Assembly: GCA_037693485.1 (NCBI GenBank)
Contig: CM075344.1
Location: forward strand, 41,698,501 to 41,762,500
Reading direction: 5' to 3'
Length of the DNA stretch: 64,000 nucleotides
Source: Kitagawia praeruptora
Lineage: Eukaryota; Streptophyta; Magnoliopsida; Apiales; Apiaceae
Shown: positions 32,398 through 42,903 of the stretch, piece after piece
Layout: the number at the start of each line of letters is the position of its first letter
How positions within the stretch are numbered: position 1 is the stretch's first letter
Made by a program: the position numbers and the translations under genes
The notes under the pieces: generated by a model
Told to the model about the DNA's origin: nothing
Databases searched by the model: none
Seen by the model: only the letters and a program-made list of their open reading frames with translations

Positions 32398-33148
32398 TGT
32401 ACATTCTTCCTTCTACCTCATTTTCAAATCTTAACTTTTCATGGAAGCCTTCATCATTTAGACCTAGAATCTTTTGATCATCAAACACAACATGTACAGA
32501 TTCCATAACAATGTTGGTTCTTAGATTGTAGACTCCATAGGCTTTCCCTGCTGCATATCCAACAAAGATAGCTTCATCTGCCTTTGCTTCAAATTTGCCC
32601 AAGTTATCTCCATGATTTCTTAGCACAAAACACTTACATCCAAAGACATGAAGAAAAGCTAACGTTGGTTTCTTGTTGGTGAATAATTGATAAGGAGTCA
32701 TTCCTCTAGCTTGATTGATCAAGGAAATATTCTGAGTGAAGCAGGCAGTGCTGACAGCTTCAGCCCAGAAATATGTTGGCAATCTTGATTCACTTAACAT
32801 TGTTCTAGCTGCTTCAATGAGAGTTCTGTTTTTCCTTTCAACAACCCCATTTTGTTGAGGTGTTCTAGCAACAGAAAACTCATGGACAATTCCATTCTCT
32901 TCACAAAAAATCTTCATTGTGGAATTTTTGAATTCAGTGCCATTGTCACTCCTGATTCTTTGTACTTTTACTTCAGAACCATTGTTTACTAGTCTGAGAT
33001 GATTGATGATGATTTCACTTGCACAATCTTTGGAGTGCAGAAAGAAGGTCCATGAAAACTTAGAAAAATCATCCACAATCACCAGGCAGTATTTCTTATT
33101 TGAAATGGACATGACATTTACTAGACCAAATAAGTCCATATGCAGCAA
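32312..33148 (-). pseudogene. Copia-B integrase core and C-terminus
   Basis: The catalytic core is readable: first Asp in HMDLFG, second in RSDNGTEF, and Glu in QQNGVVERKNRTL. The GKAYGVYN-type C-terminal GKGY-like region (VFGCKCFVL and FVGYAAG) follows. It inserts the cDNA into the genome. The protease-integrase junction upstream has a one-base shift near 33199, and the C-terminus shifts again near 32340, so this copy cannot be translated as one polyprotein. Confidence 0.9.
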
Positions 33149-33158
33149 TTGAAGGGGC

Positions 33159-33794
33159 TTAACAATGGATGACTCTGTCTTTCTCTTGAAGGATGATTTC
33201 TTTTTGCTTCCCTAATTGGCAGGCATCACACAATCCATCTTTGATGAACTCCAATTGAGGGATTCCTCTAGCAAGATCCTTTCTTACTAAATCATTCATG
33301 ACTTTAAAATTTAAATGAGACAGCTTTTTATGCCATAGCCAACTCTCATCCTTGCTTGCTTTGCTGAAGAGACAAGTAATGGATTCTGAGCATACTGAGT
33401 TGAAGTCAGCTATGTAAACATTTCCTTTTCTAAAGCCTGTCAGAACCATATTGTTGTTTTCCTTGGTAGAAACAACACAGGCTTCTTTAGTGAACTTTAC
33501 TTCATAGTCTTTGTCACAAATCTGACTGACACTCAGCAAATTGTGCTTCAAACCTTCAACTAAAGCCACTTCTTCAATGATGACATTGTCCTTTGTAATC
33601 AAGCCATATCCCTTAGTATATCCTTTGCTGTCATCTCCAAAGGTAATTCTAGGGCCAGCTTCCTCCTTGAACTCTGTGAGCAGGGTTGAATCTCCTGTCA
33701 TATGCCTAGAACATCCACTGTCTAGGTACCATAGATTCCTCTTATTTCCCTGCACACAATCCAAAAAACAAATCAAGTAGATTTTGGTACCCAA
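33159..33794 (-). pseudogene. Copia-B protease and integrase zinc-binding region
   Basis: Retropepsin-like protease with the active site LDSGCSRHMTG, followed by the integrase HHCC finger (WHKKLSHLNF, then CDACQLGKQ). The frame is -1 relative to gag and overlaps it by 22 bases. On the minus strand TTGTGTGCAG directly before GGAAATAAG resembles a 3' splice site, so splicing is an alternative to frameshifting. The frame is lost near 33199 just after CQLGKQK. Confidence 0.85.
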
Positions 33795-36181
33795 GTTTCC
33801 TTGGGTCCTTTCTTGTTAGCCTTTGGTTTTACACTCTTAGCAATCTTCACTTTGGGTGTAGATGCTTGAGTGATAGGTTTTGACAGATGCTCATTTTCAT
33901 AAATATTTGATGCATGCATTTGTGAAAAATTGGCATACATATTATCCATGCTAGGAATGCTCCATGACATTTGTGGCATATTCACAGATTGAAAATAAGG
34001 ATTAGGCACATATGGCATGTTCACATATGGATTTGAAAAACTAGCATTCTGATACAAACCAGGCATAACAGGCATTGCAGGCATACTCTGCATAGATTGA
34101 GGTATATGAACAGGAGTCCTTTTAACAGACTTGCAATTAGAAGATAGGTGATTGACACTATTGCAATTACCACAAGTTTTCCTAGCAGCAAACTTGTCAG
34201 GAGAATAATTGTTTTTCTTGTTAATGCCTATCTTACCATTTCTGTTCTTTTTCTTTTTACCCTCAGTCTCTACCTTTTCATTAACTGATTTACCAACAGC
34301 CTTTTTGTTAAGTAAATCACCTGCCTTAGCCTTCTCACTAGATTTGGCTTGGCTACTTTCACCAGGAACAAAGTTCTTGGTTACTGGACCATACTGATTA
34401 TTCAGTTTCTTGAGTTCCTTCTTACTAACAGACTTTTTGCTAGTCGACGGATACCTCTCATCCGTTGATGGTTCATCTGTCAACGGATGATCACTATTCG
34501 TTGATTCACAATTAGTCTCTAGATCCTCAAGGCAAGGTTCTAGCTCCTTTTTCTTTTGAGTCCAGGTATCCCTTACAAATGATTCTATTCCCTGGACTTC
34601 TATTATGTTTTGAGAAATATTCCTACAACTTTGAAATTTAGCAATTATTCCTTGTTCTTTTTCAAGCTGGTCTCTTAAAATCAGTTCTCTTTTTAACACA
34701 GCTTCAAGTTCATTTTTAGCATCATTGCAATCAACTCTCATTTTCTCAAATTCTAGAAATTGAATTTCTAGGACTGCATTTCTATCACTTAAGAACTGAT
34801 TAGTTTCTTTAATCCAATTGTTCTCTTTAGTAAGTGATTTAAGAGTAACACTCAAGTGATATAGTTCAGTAGACATATCATCTATAACACTATTGCATTC
34901 CTCTTTGGTGAGCTCAGAGAGATTAGTAGAAAATACCTGATTGCTAGCTGAACTTGCTTCCTGCTCAGAATCAGCCATTAATGCAAGGTTGACAAACTCA
35001 GCATCATCATCAGAATGATTTCCATCAGCAGCCCAGTCATACTCTTGGGTCATGAATGCCTTTCCTTTCTGTCTGAGAAGATTAAAATATTTCTTCTTGT
35101 AGTCAACAGTTTCAGTTGGGTTTCCCTTGTTCTCAGATCTAGGCTTCCTGCATTCACTTATCATGTGACCAGCAATTCCACAATTGTAGCATTTAATTTT
35201 GGATTTATCCACATAATTGCTCGTAGAAAAATCCTTGTTAAATGGCTTGGCCACCCCAGAGTTTCTTCTGAATTTTAGCTTAGAGAATCTCCTAGATAGA
35301 AAGGCTAAATGCTCATCTATCTCATCCAATTCATCCTGTTGTAGGACACTCATTTCTTCAGACACCTTTTCCTTGCTTTTGCTTGATTCTGCTCTACCTT
35401 CACAAACCTCCCTGTTTGGTGTAGATTTAGCAGCTTCAGTCCTCTTTTCCTCCTTCTGCTCCAAGTTGGCAACAAGTGCAACTGACCCACTTTTCTTTTG
35501 GGCCTTCTCAATTTCTTCATCCTTCTCCATTTCTAGTTCATATGTCTTTAAAGTTCCATAGAGCCTTTCAAGAGTAAATGACTTGTACTCTTGAGTGTTT
35601 CTTAGAGAAACAGTCATATGCTTCCACTCTTTGGGCAGTGATCTCAGAAATTTGAGATTAGAATCTTTCACTTGGTAGATTCTTCCATACAGTTTCAAGC
35701 CATTCAGTAGCTTTTGAAATCTACTAAATGTGTCATTCAATGTCTCTCCATTCTTGAAATGGAAGTGCTCATACTGTTGGATCAGTAGCTGCATCTTGTT
35801 TTCCCTTACCTGTTCTGTACCTTCACAAAGGGTTTGAACAATGTCCCATACTTCCTTGGCGGTAGTACAGTTGATAACATTGTCAACCATGTCTGTTTCT
35901 AAACCATTAAACAGAATATTCATGGTCTTTTTATCTTTGTGAACTTCTGCAACATCCTCAGTACTCCACTCAGAAATAGGTTTTGGGATGTACGTGTCTG
36001 GTGCATCTACAGCAAGACCAACTCTCGAAGCAGCCTTCATTGGAACATGAGGACCCTTCTCGATGCAATCTACAAAGCCTACATCAATAGACATGAGATG
36101 TAGACGCATTTTTACTTTCCAGTGAAAGTAATTTTCCCTATCAAGAACCGGTATCTTTACTCCATAATCCTTCTTAGACAT
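33773..36181 (-). CDS. Copia-B Gag (802 residues, two zinc knuckles)
   Basis: The intact long Gag begins at ATG 36181 (MSKKDYGVKIPVLDRENYFHW, the usual Copia start). It has the gag-polypeptide domain (IQQYEHFHFKNGETLNDTFS), the knuckle CYNCGIAGHMISEC, then a long coiled coil (about residues 430-540) and a second knuckle CGNCNSVNHLSSNC near the C-terminus. It is about twice the usual Copia Gag length because of the coiled-coil insert. Four or five Copia-B motifs lie inside the coding sequence at 34440-34505. It forms the particle shell and binds RNA. Confidence 0.9.
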   Translation of the reverse strand: MSKKDYGVKIPVLDRENYFHWKVKMRLHLMSIDVGFVDCIEKGPHVPMKAASRVGLAVDAPDTYIPKPISEWSTEDVAEVHKDKKTMNILFNGLETDMVDNVINCTTAKEVWDIVQTLCEGTEQVRENKMQLLIQQYEHFHFKNGETLNDTFSRFQKLLNGLKLYGRIYQVKDSNLKFLRSLPKEWKHMTVSLRNTQEYKSFTLERLYGTLKTYELEMEKDEEIEKAQKKSGSVALVANLEQKEEKRTEAAKSTPNREVCEGRAESSKSKEKVSEEMSVLQQDELDEIDEHLAFLSRRFSKLKFRRNSGVAKPFNKDFSTSNYVDKSKIKCYNCGIAGHMISECRKPRSENKGNPTETVDYKKKYFNLLRQKGKAFMTQEYDWAADGNHSDDDAEFVNLALMADSEQEASSASNQVFSTNLSELTKEECNSVIDDMSTELYHLSVTLKSLTKENNWIKETNQFLSDRNAVLEIQFLEFEKMRVDCNDAKNELEAVLKRELILRDQLEKEQGIIAKFQSCRNISQNIIEVQGIESFVRDTWTQKKKELEPCLEDLETNCESTNSDHPLTDEPSTDERYPSTSKKSVSKKELKKLNNQYGPVTKNFVPGESSQAKSSEKAKAGDLLNKKAVGKSVNEKVETEGKKKKNRNGKIGINKKNNYSPDKFAARKTCGNCNSVNHLSSNCKSVKRTPVHIPQSMQSMPAMPVMPGLYQNASFSNPYVNMPYVPNPYFQSVNMPQMSWSIPSMDNMYANFSQMHASNIYENEHLSKPITQASTPKVKIAKSVKPKANKKGPKETWVPKST
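34440..34505 (-). other. Copia-B motif array inside gag
   Basis: GTCGACGGATAC, CATCCGTTGATGG, GTCAACGGATGA and TATTCGTTGATT lie within 65 bp in both orientations. On the coding strand they are read as HPLT, PSTD and YPST. Confidence 0.8.
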
Positions 36182-36222
36182 GTTGGAAGTGTGTTGATCT
36201 TTAAACTTCAGATATATTAGAA

Positions 36223-36238
36223 GCTTGCTCTGATACCA
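36223..36238 (-). other. Copia-B primer-binding site
   Basis: The minus strand reads TGGTATCAGAGCAAGC two bases inside the 5' LTR, complementary to initiator Met tRNA. The gag ATG follows after only about 40 bases. Confidence 0.88.
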
Positions 36239-36240
36239 AT

Positions 36241-37223
36241 TGTTATTCCCAGATTACACACTTGTATAATTGTAGAAGGGGGGGTTGAATACAATTCTTG
36301 ATAGTTATAAATTTCTGATAAAAACCACAGAAATCTATAAAGAAATAATTGCGGAATAGAAATGGTTCACAAACACATAAAAAATCAGGTGGTTAAATGT
36401 ACCACCTGAGACTTTTATTTGAAGAAAACCCTGTGATACAAATGTACACAGCTTCTGTGTTTACAACTCTTTGCTTCTAAAGATATTCAAGAAACCCTAA
36501 GCAAATATGTAAGTTTTCTTACTGTCCAACGTGTTGCTACACTTGGTTATATATCCCAAGTTTACAAGTGCTACAGGAATAAGATAATATTAATCTAATT
36601 CAAGTTGACTTGCTACTCCACTCCAAATCCACATGTAGCCAAAAGGTTGTCCTTGTGAACAGATATGTCCCCTGCACCTTTCTTGTATGTACTGTGTAAA
36701 TGGAATGCTTCTTTCTTCTGTGTTTCCAAAGCATGGCTGCCATACTGCTTTTTATACCTACTATCAACCCATGTGATCTGTCAGTCAAACCTGTCCTTAT
36801 CAACTGCTAATTCCCAGCTAGCACAGGATAAAGTGACAATGATTATCCATTGATGTTGTGCACAATTATCCGTTGACGGTAGTTTGAGCTTTATCCGTTG
36901 ATCAAGTAGATTTGAGTTGTATCCGTTGATAGAGCCCTGTTCTTATCCGTTGATACACTTTCACTTAGACAGAATTACATAGCATAGCTTATTTACAATT
37001 GGCTACCCTATTCTGCCTATCCATTGATGGTCAACATGACTCTGAACAAAAAAACTATCAACTGATAAATAGAGATATTGCAGTATGCTACAAAACCTCA
37101 TCCGTTGATGAGCTACCTGTCAACGAATAGTTATAAAGTCTTATCCGTTGACAGTTACAAAACTTGACTTATACAATTTTGCTTGAATGTTAAGTTATCA
37201 TCAACTACAATATATTCCTAACA
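36241..37223 (-). repeat. Copia-B 5' LTR
   Basis: Near-identical to 6455-7438, with about a dozen differences by eye. The U3 motif array is at about 36845-37153 and the TATA box on the minus strand near plus 36748-36757. Confidence 0.92.
36845..37153 (-). promoter_or_regulatory. TATCCGTTGATA motif array in the Copia-B 5' LTR U3
   Basis: The same ten motif positions as in the 3' LTR, with one site changed from TTGAACG to TTGATCA and CTATCAACG changed to CTGTCAACG. This is the active-promoter copy of the array. Confidence 0.85.
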
Positions 37224-37228
37224 TTAAT

Positions 37229-38166
37229 GCCAGATGGCCTTGAATTCTGCGTACGTTTCTGCGGGTTGAGCTGTCATTTATATGGTCTGAAGAAAGTTTT
37301 AGAGAAGTATTCTGTTTGTGAAAACTATGTGATGTTTTTTGACTATGTTGGTGAATCACATTTTTATGTCTCCATTTATAATAATTATTATATGGACATA
37401 TTTGATGATGTGAGTCCTAAGGTATTTTTAGAAGATGTTCTGTCTGATGATAGGGGATGTAAAGGTGTGTATTTTGTGAATTTCCTTAAGTTGGTATTTT
37501 TAATGGCTACATTTTTTTTTACCTTTGCCAAGCTATGTTGGTCTTTGTTTTGCAGTGTCTGCAGGCAACTCAATGACCGTTGATGGTAATGAAATGTTAG
37601 ACTCCCCAATTCAAACAAATAGCAATCAAGGTATGTATGTCGGTTTTGTTGTACTATGTATGTCGAATACCAATTGGTCTTATATTGCACTTACTATGTA
37701 TGTGGATTACCAATTGCTCTTATATTGCACTTACTACTTTACTATGTCAAATAGGAGAAGACATGCAGGTGCAAGGTTTTGAAGGAGATAATGTCATATC
37801 ATTTGCTGTTAAACTTAGTTCTTCTCATGTAGATCAGAAAGGACATGGAGTGGTAACATTTTGTTCTTTACTTAATTTTAAACTGATTATGTTACATATA
37901 AGTTAATACATGGTTCAATTTATATGCAGTACTTTTCTCGTAACATAATTGACATCTATAAGAAATGGAAGAAAGGCACTGTGGTAACATTATTTTGCGG
38001 TGAGAAGAGGTGGGAAGTTGCACTTCGTCGCAATAAGAACATGTGTCGTTTTGGAAAAGGATGGGATAATTTTACTTTTGAAAAAAAGCTTATGGAGGGA
38101 CAATGGCTGGAGTTTGTTTATCTTAACAACCACCAATTTCAAGTGCGTGTTCACGCTTCAATGTAG
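37229..38166 (+). pseudogene. Two-domain B3 gene, 3' part after the Copia-B insertion
   Basis: Exon 2 resumes in the correct frame and runs to 37464; exon 3 is 37556-37630, exon 4 37755-37852 and exon 5 37930-38166 with stop TAG. All introns have GT-AG ends and phases agree. The first B3 domain ends with VMFFDYVGESHFYVSIY. A second B3 domain spans exons 4-5, from FAVKLSSS to WDNFTFEKKLMEGQWLEFVY. B3 proteins of this type (REM-like) bind DNA in the nucleus. Apart from the Copia insertion the coding sequence looks undamaged. It ends about 320 bp, convergently, from the Helitron helicase stop. Confidence 0.75.
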
Positions 38167-38504
38167 ATGGTTGCATGTTCTTGTTAAGATTACAATTTCT
38201 TATCATTAAGTGGATCTTTCTTATGAATTTGTATTATGTTTGTTAATGTTAGCAAGGATGTTGAAATCTTTTGTTTCTTTTGTATTCCGTTTTTAGCACA
38301 ATATGATGGTTTCTGTTTAAAACTTGTATTTGTTGTACCATTTCCTCATTATGCATTTCTATTCCAGTAGTAGGAAATGTAAACAAATTCACAACGCAAC
38401 AAACAAATAAATTTATTTACAATAGCACACTGTTGGTCATTAAAACATAAATGACCAATTACAAAGGTACGATTGCCAAAATATGGAACCTAAATCAATC
38501 TACA
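38167..38504. other. Spacer between the B3 gene and the helicase gene
   Basis: AT-rich. It holds an 8-bp inverted repeat CATTTCCT / AGGAAATG (about 38342-38378). On the minus strand the original helicase stop TAG lies just before ACA 38502-38504, 12-15 bases into the sequence after the CACTA target site. Confidence 0.55.
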
Positions 38505-38820
38505 CACTAGTACAAAATATGCCTATCGCGTCTGTTAAAAAGGGCTTTTTGCATCTGTGATCAACAGTCGCGTATGGCAGAGTAGTATCAGCTAGAAAGC
38601 ATATGCGACTGTTACTCAACTGACGCATAAGGTTTATGCGGCTGTCAGGAACAGATGCATAAAACTAAACACCAGTCGCATAAAGTTAACATTTGCGTCT
38701 GCTATGCTTGAACAGACGCAAAAGGTTGTTTTGCATCTAGCACTAACAGACGTATAAAAATAAAGAACAGATGCAAATATAGATTTTATATGGCTATGAT
38801 AGTAAAACAGATGCAAAAGG
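38505..38820. repeat. CACTA left subterminal repeats
   Basis: About a dozen ACAGACGCA, ACAGATGCA and GCGACTGTT-type units in both orientations. Confidence 0.85.
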
Positions 38821-41149
38821 CCATTTTTTAAATATATATATTTTTTCTATTTTCAGCTTAGCACCTATAGCCTAAAAACATTTCAGCTCCACCCCAAAAT
38901 GCAAATTCAATTCTTAATCTCAACAATAATAAAATTGATACGGCAAAATGGAGTAACAAAACACTTGATAATCTCAAATTTTGAACTTGTAGCTAGTACA
39001 ATGTTTCGTGAAGACAATTCCATAACTTCAAATTATTAAACAAACCAAATAATAACATCATACCAATCCTTTCCACTATAACATGATTACATTATACAAG
39101 TGGTGATACCATTTCTGTATCCTCCCATGGACCACTGCCACCCTCGTTGCTATTAGCACCTGCGCATTCCCTTCACCTCCCATGGCCACTACCACTCCCG
39201 CTGCTACTAGCACCTTACGTCATGAAAAATAAAATAAAAAACCACAACCAACAACCCTACCACCAGGTCTGCAAATATTTACCACGCATAGCTTTATATC
39301 TCTAGAAAACATCTAACGGCCTGAAGCTGTGTATGATATCCACTATGATCTAAAAGTGAGAGGACAAACAACTTGTGGCAATGCTAAAAGATTTTCACTC
39401 TTGATCGTCTCCATGCAAGGGTCTTCATATGCATCTTGTATTGCCCAAGGTACCATAGCAGACACTACAACACAAAAAGGTTTCCAAGTCAATGTATAGA
39501 GGACTAAAAAACAGAATTCATCAAATAGAATATGTAAACTAGGAAAGGGAAAAGAATACAGAGGGGGCATTTTTCAATATCTATGACGTCGATCAAAGTA
39601 GAAGCCTAAGTCCTTAAGAGGCCAAAGTCCCCCGGAAAAATATTACGCAACACTGAACCATTAATATGACAACTCAAGCATGATTGAAAACTATAAGAAA
39701 TATGTACAGATACAAGTTAATATGACAACTCATTCATATGTGAAACAAGCTTTAATTACCTTACTATTAAGTTCTACTTCATTATCACTATCATAGATTT
39801 GTCAAAAGAGATCTACAACATATCTGAAATTCCCAGTGAGACTAAGTAAAAGTCCACTTAGATGATGAATTAAATTTATTAAGAAACATATTACTTTGGG
39901 ATCTCAGAATTTCTTAACTGGAAACAACTCAGATAAGAAAACTATAAGAAATATGTACAGATACAAGTTAATGTGAGTTTTGAATAACTAAATCTAATTA
40001 TGTACAATGTCTAAAAGTAAACAACAATTTGGGAATGTTTCAACACTGTACAAGAAAAATTTCTTTTTACTAGAACTTTTGAAAGAATTTTATTAAGACA
40101 TCTAAAATAACATAGCCATTCATACTAAATTACTAATCATGCAACGATACGTTGAACAGATGATAGACCTTGGATTTACTTCAAACATGTATTGCGGATC
40201 CTTAAGGTAATTATTCTACATGATATCTGGAGGATTATTATAAAATAATATTGAAAATATAACCAAATATTTACGCAAAAAAAGAATAGTCTATGTGCAC
40301 AATGTGTGCTTTTGTGTTACTTACTAGGTCTGACTTCTTCATATCCCCACTTTTCTGATCATTCTACAGTTCTAACAGGCATCGCGTACAAGTTTCTAGC
40401 AAAACAGAATTACAACAAATGAAGTTAAGCTCATTCAGGATATGCCTCGAGATCTATCATCACACTTACCAGCCATCAACGTTACAAACATCAGGAATTT
40501 TCCTAAAAAGTCACAGTAAACACAGGGCTGCCTTTTTTCTGACAAGTTGTCTGCAACTACTGGAAAGCTGAAACAAAGGGTAAGAGTTACAACCATTTAC
40601 ATTCAGTATAAGCACATATTAGAATTAATTTCTCTTACAAGTAACTTCTGAACAACGGGTGCCAGGGATTTAGCAAACTCTCGCCCACCAATATTACCAA
40701 CCTGTTAGCATAAGATAAATGGAAAAGGGCTGATTATATATTTGAATGGACAATGTAAGTTCAATACAATTTTAGAAGCCAAAAAATGTTTAGGAATAAG
40801 AAAAATGCAGATATCTAAAAATGTAAACTTAAAGAAAATCACTCTACTTCTATTTGGTGTCCAATTCAATTTAAGTAATGGAACAGATTTACATATTAGA
40901 AGCAACAACGTGAAAGGCTGAAAAAGAATTTCAGCAAAATGTGTATTAAAATTTATATACTGTTATGCCATGTAACTGTATTAAAAGCTGGTTCAGTTGA
41001 ATTCAAAATGATCAGCATAGTTTGGAAATAATTGGGCCAAACCATAGTCAGGAGGGCCAGGCATGGGGATTAGTCTAGGATCCCCCTTGACGAAAGTAGC
41101 AGCTGTGACAGCAGAAGCATCAAATATTAGGACACCAAATTGTTAAATC

Positions 41150-41585
41150 TAGTTAATAATTTAAATTATTTTTTAATAGCATATAACCAGGTTTTTAACA
41201 GATCACAATCAAACAAAATATAATCATGGCCTTGCATATAACCAAGTTTTTTGAAAACCTGAGAACATACCCTTTTTAGGCTGTGGGAGAGTAGCATTAT
41301 CTGAAGTCCTCTTATAGCCGATGGCAGAAGTGCCGGTGGCCGCTTTGACAACAGTAGCTTCTGTAGAATGGCAATAAAAATTTCTTTCATTTAGTATTGT
41401 ACGAATATTAGCATGGCAAATTGTTAATTCTAATTATTAATTAGGATTATATTCTAATTGCATATAACCAGGTTTTTAACATGGCACAATCACACAAAAT
41501 ATAAGCATGGTATTGCATATAACCATGTTTTTTGAAAACCTGGGAAGATTGGGGTGTTAGAAGTGCCGATGGGCTGATGGCAGAA
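41150..41585. repeat. Imperfect internal duplication in the CACTA core
   Basis: Two adjacent copies of about 200-250 bp share GCATATAACCAGGTTTTTAAC, TTTTTTGAAAACCTG and AGAAGTGCCG, with indels between them. Confidence 0.65.
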
Positions 41586-42081
41586 ACACACATTTGTCAA
41601 AAATATTCCCAAGTAAAGATTTACAGACCAAGACCTTACGAGAAGCAGGCACTTCATTTTAAGCCCATTCGCATTCTAAAACTAGCTTTATGTCTGTAGA
41701 GGTTGACCAAAATTGAAGGCAACCAAAAGAAGTCATGACCAGAGGTTAGCAAAAAAATATGCTTAGCAAAAAAACACATTTAGTGAAAAAAAAAGAGGAA
41801 AAAAACACCTAAGATCACTGATCACATGATAACATATTTTTAGCAGATACCATGATATTTATTGATGAGAACGAAAAACAAGTAAAATTTAATTATCACC
41901 TTAACTTTAAGTATAAACATAAACATATAATATTTATAATGGACTTACTTTCTTTTGTTAAAGTTTGTTCGACAGAACATCGAATGATCCAAATATCACC
42001 AGAACTTCAACAATACATAGACAACAAAAGTGGTCAACAAGAATGTAATTAATGCCTCACTGGGTCTACGAGTTAACTCAC

Positions 42082-42183
42082 CGATTTTGACCGAGTTGCA
42101 GCCGGGTTAGGGTTCCAATCGATAGATCGAAGGTTGACCCTCTGATTCACACCAAGAATCGCCATTGACATCGGTAAAGCCAT
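42082..42183 (-). other. Possible captured first exon in the CACTA element
   Basis: The minus strand has ATG at 42183 followed by 34 open codons (MALPMSMAILGVNQRV start) that stop exactly at a GT donor (GTGAGT, plus 42076-42081). Base composition is less AT-rich than the surrounding DNA. This fits a host gene fragment captured by the transposon, but I do not recognise the gene and a chance ORF is possible. Confidence 0.35.
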
Positions 42184-42594
42184 CATACAAACCGAACACT
42201 TCCTTGATAAAGCTTTGAACTCCGAGACACAATCAATTCCTTAAGCTAACATCAATACAATATTATTACTCAAGAGACCCGATCCGAATACTTTTATTTA
42301 AAAAACTTGATTCGATTTTAGGCTTTTGGGGTCAGTTTTATTTGAAGAAACGGATCAGGGATGTAGTGTATGTGATGCTACAATGACGATTTGATGAAGA
42401 AGAGGTAAACGGCGATGGATTTTGACCAAAAAATTGTACGGGGCGGCTATGGTTTTTATTGCAACTCCAAAGAGGACGAAGTGGGGGGGTGAGAAGAGGA
42501 GGTGTTTGTAATTGAAGAGGTTTTTAATTAGGTCTGCACGTACAGATAAATGGGTCACTGAATATTTACATATATATATATATATTTAAAAAAA

Positions 42595-42903
42595 ATCGCC
42601 TTATACGACTGTTTTAAAAGGCCAGATGCATATAATTGAATTTTATACGTCTGTTACAATATAACAGATGCATATAATTAAACTTTATACGTCTGTTGAA
42701 ATATAACAGACGCAAATGATTCTTCGACAGTCGTATAAAATTACCTTATGCATCTGTTTAGGTCCAACAGACGTATAAACATACCTCTTTCCAATATATA
42801 CGTCTGTTTAATGTAGGACAGACGCATAAAACTACTTTATGCATCTGTTTCACTTGTAACAGATGCAAATGAGGAGACGCATATGGTAGTTTTTGTACTA
42901 GTG
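42595..42903. repeat. CACTA right subterminal repeats
   Basis: About fifteen ACAGATGCAT, ACAGACGTATAAA and TACGTCTGTT units, ending in TTTTTGTACTAGTG. Confidence 0.88.

Larger units (their letters stand above)
6455..37223 (-). mobile_element. Copia-B: complete Sirevirus-like LTR retrotransposon with nested insertions
   Basis: LTRs of 984 and 983 bp bound the element and a TTAAT duplication flanks it. On the minus strand the order is 5' LTR (36241-37223), initiator-Met tRNA primer site, gag, protease, integrase, RT, RNase H, an internal promoter, an envelope-position gene, polypurine tract and 3' LTR (6455-7438). Integrase before RT defines Ty1/Copia. Without the nested LARD element it is about 13 kb, large for Copia and typical of Sireviruses. 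About a dozen LTR differences were counted by eye, so it is not brand new. Several frameshifts and stops show that this copy is not autonomous. Confidence 0.93.
38505..42903. mobile_element. Non-autonomous CACTA transposon
   Basis: Termini CACTAGTACAAAA and TTTTTGTACTAGTG form a near-perfect inverted repeat flanked by a 3-bp duplication ACA (38502-38504, 42904-42906). Subterminal regions (38505-38820 and about 42595-42903) carry many copies of ACAGAYGCATAAA in both orientations, as transposase-binding sites do in CACTA elements. Inside there is no TNPA/TNPD-like transposase; the 3.8 kb core is AT-rich with possible gene fragments and an internal duplication. It interrupts the C-terminus of the Helitron helicase. 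Confidence 0.92.

Noticed and set aside
38342..38378. Inverted repeat CATTTCCT / AGGAAATG as the Helitron 3' hairpin
   Set aside because: The loop is about 20 bases or more and no CTRR follows at the right distance.
39100..39220. CACTA-internal GC-rich segment as a gene
   Set aside because: Encodes only Gly/Ser-like repeats on the minus strand in a short piece; no domain or splice structure seen.
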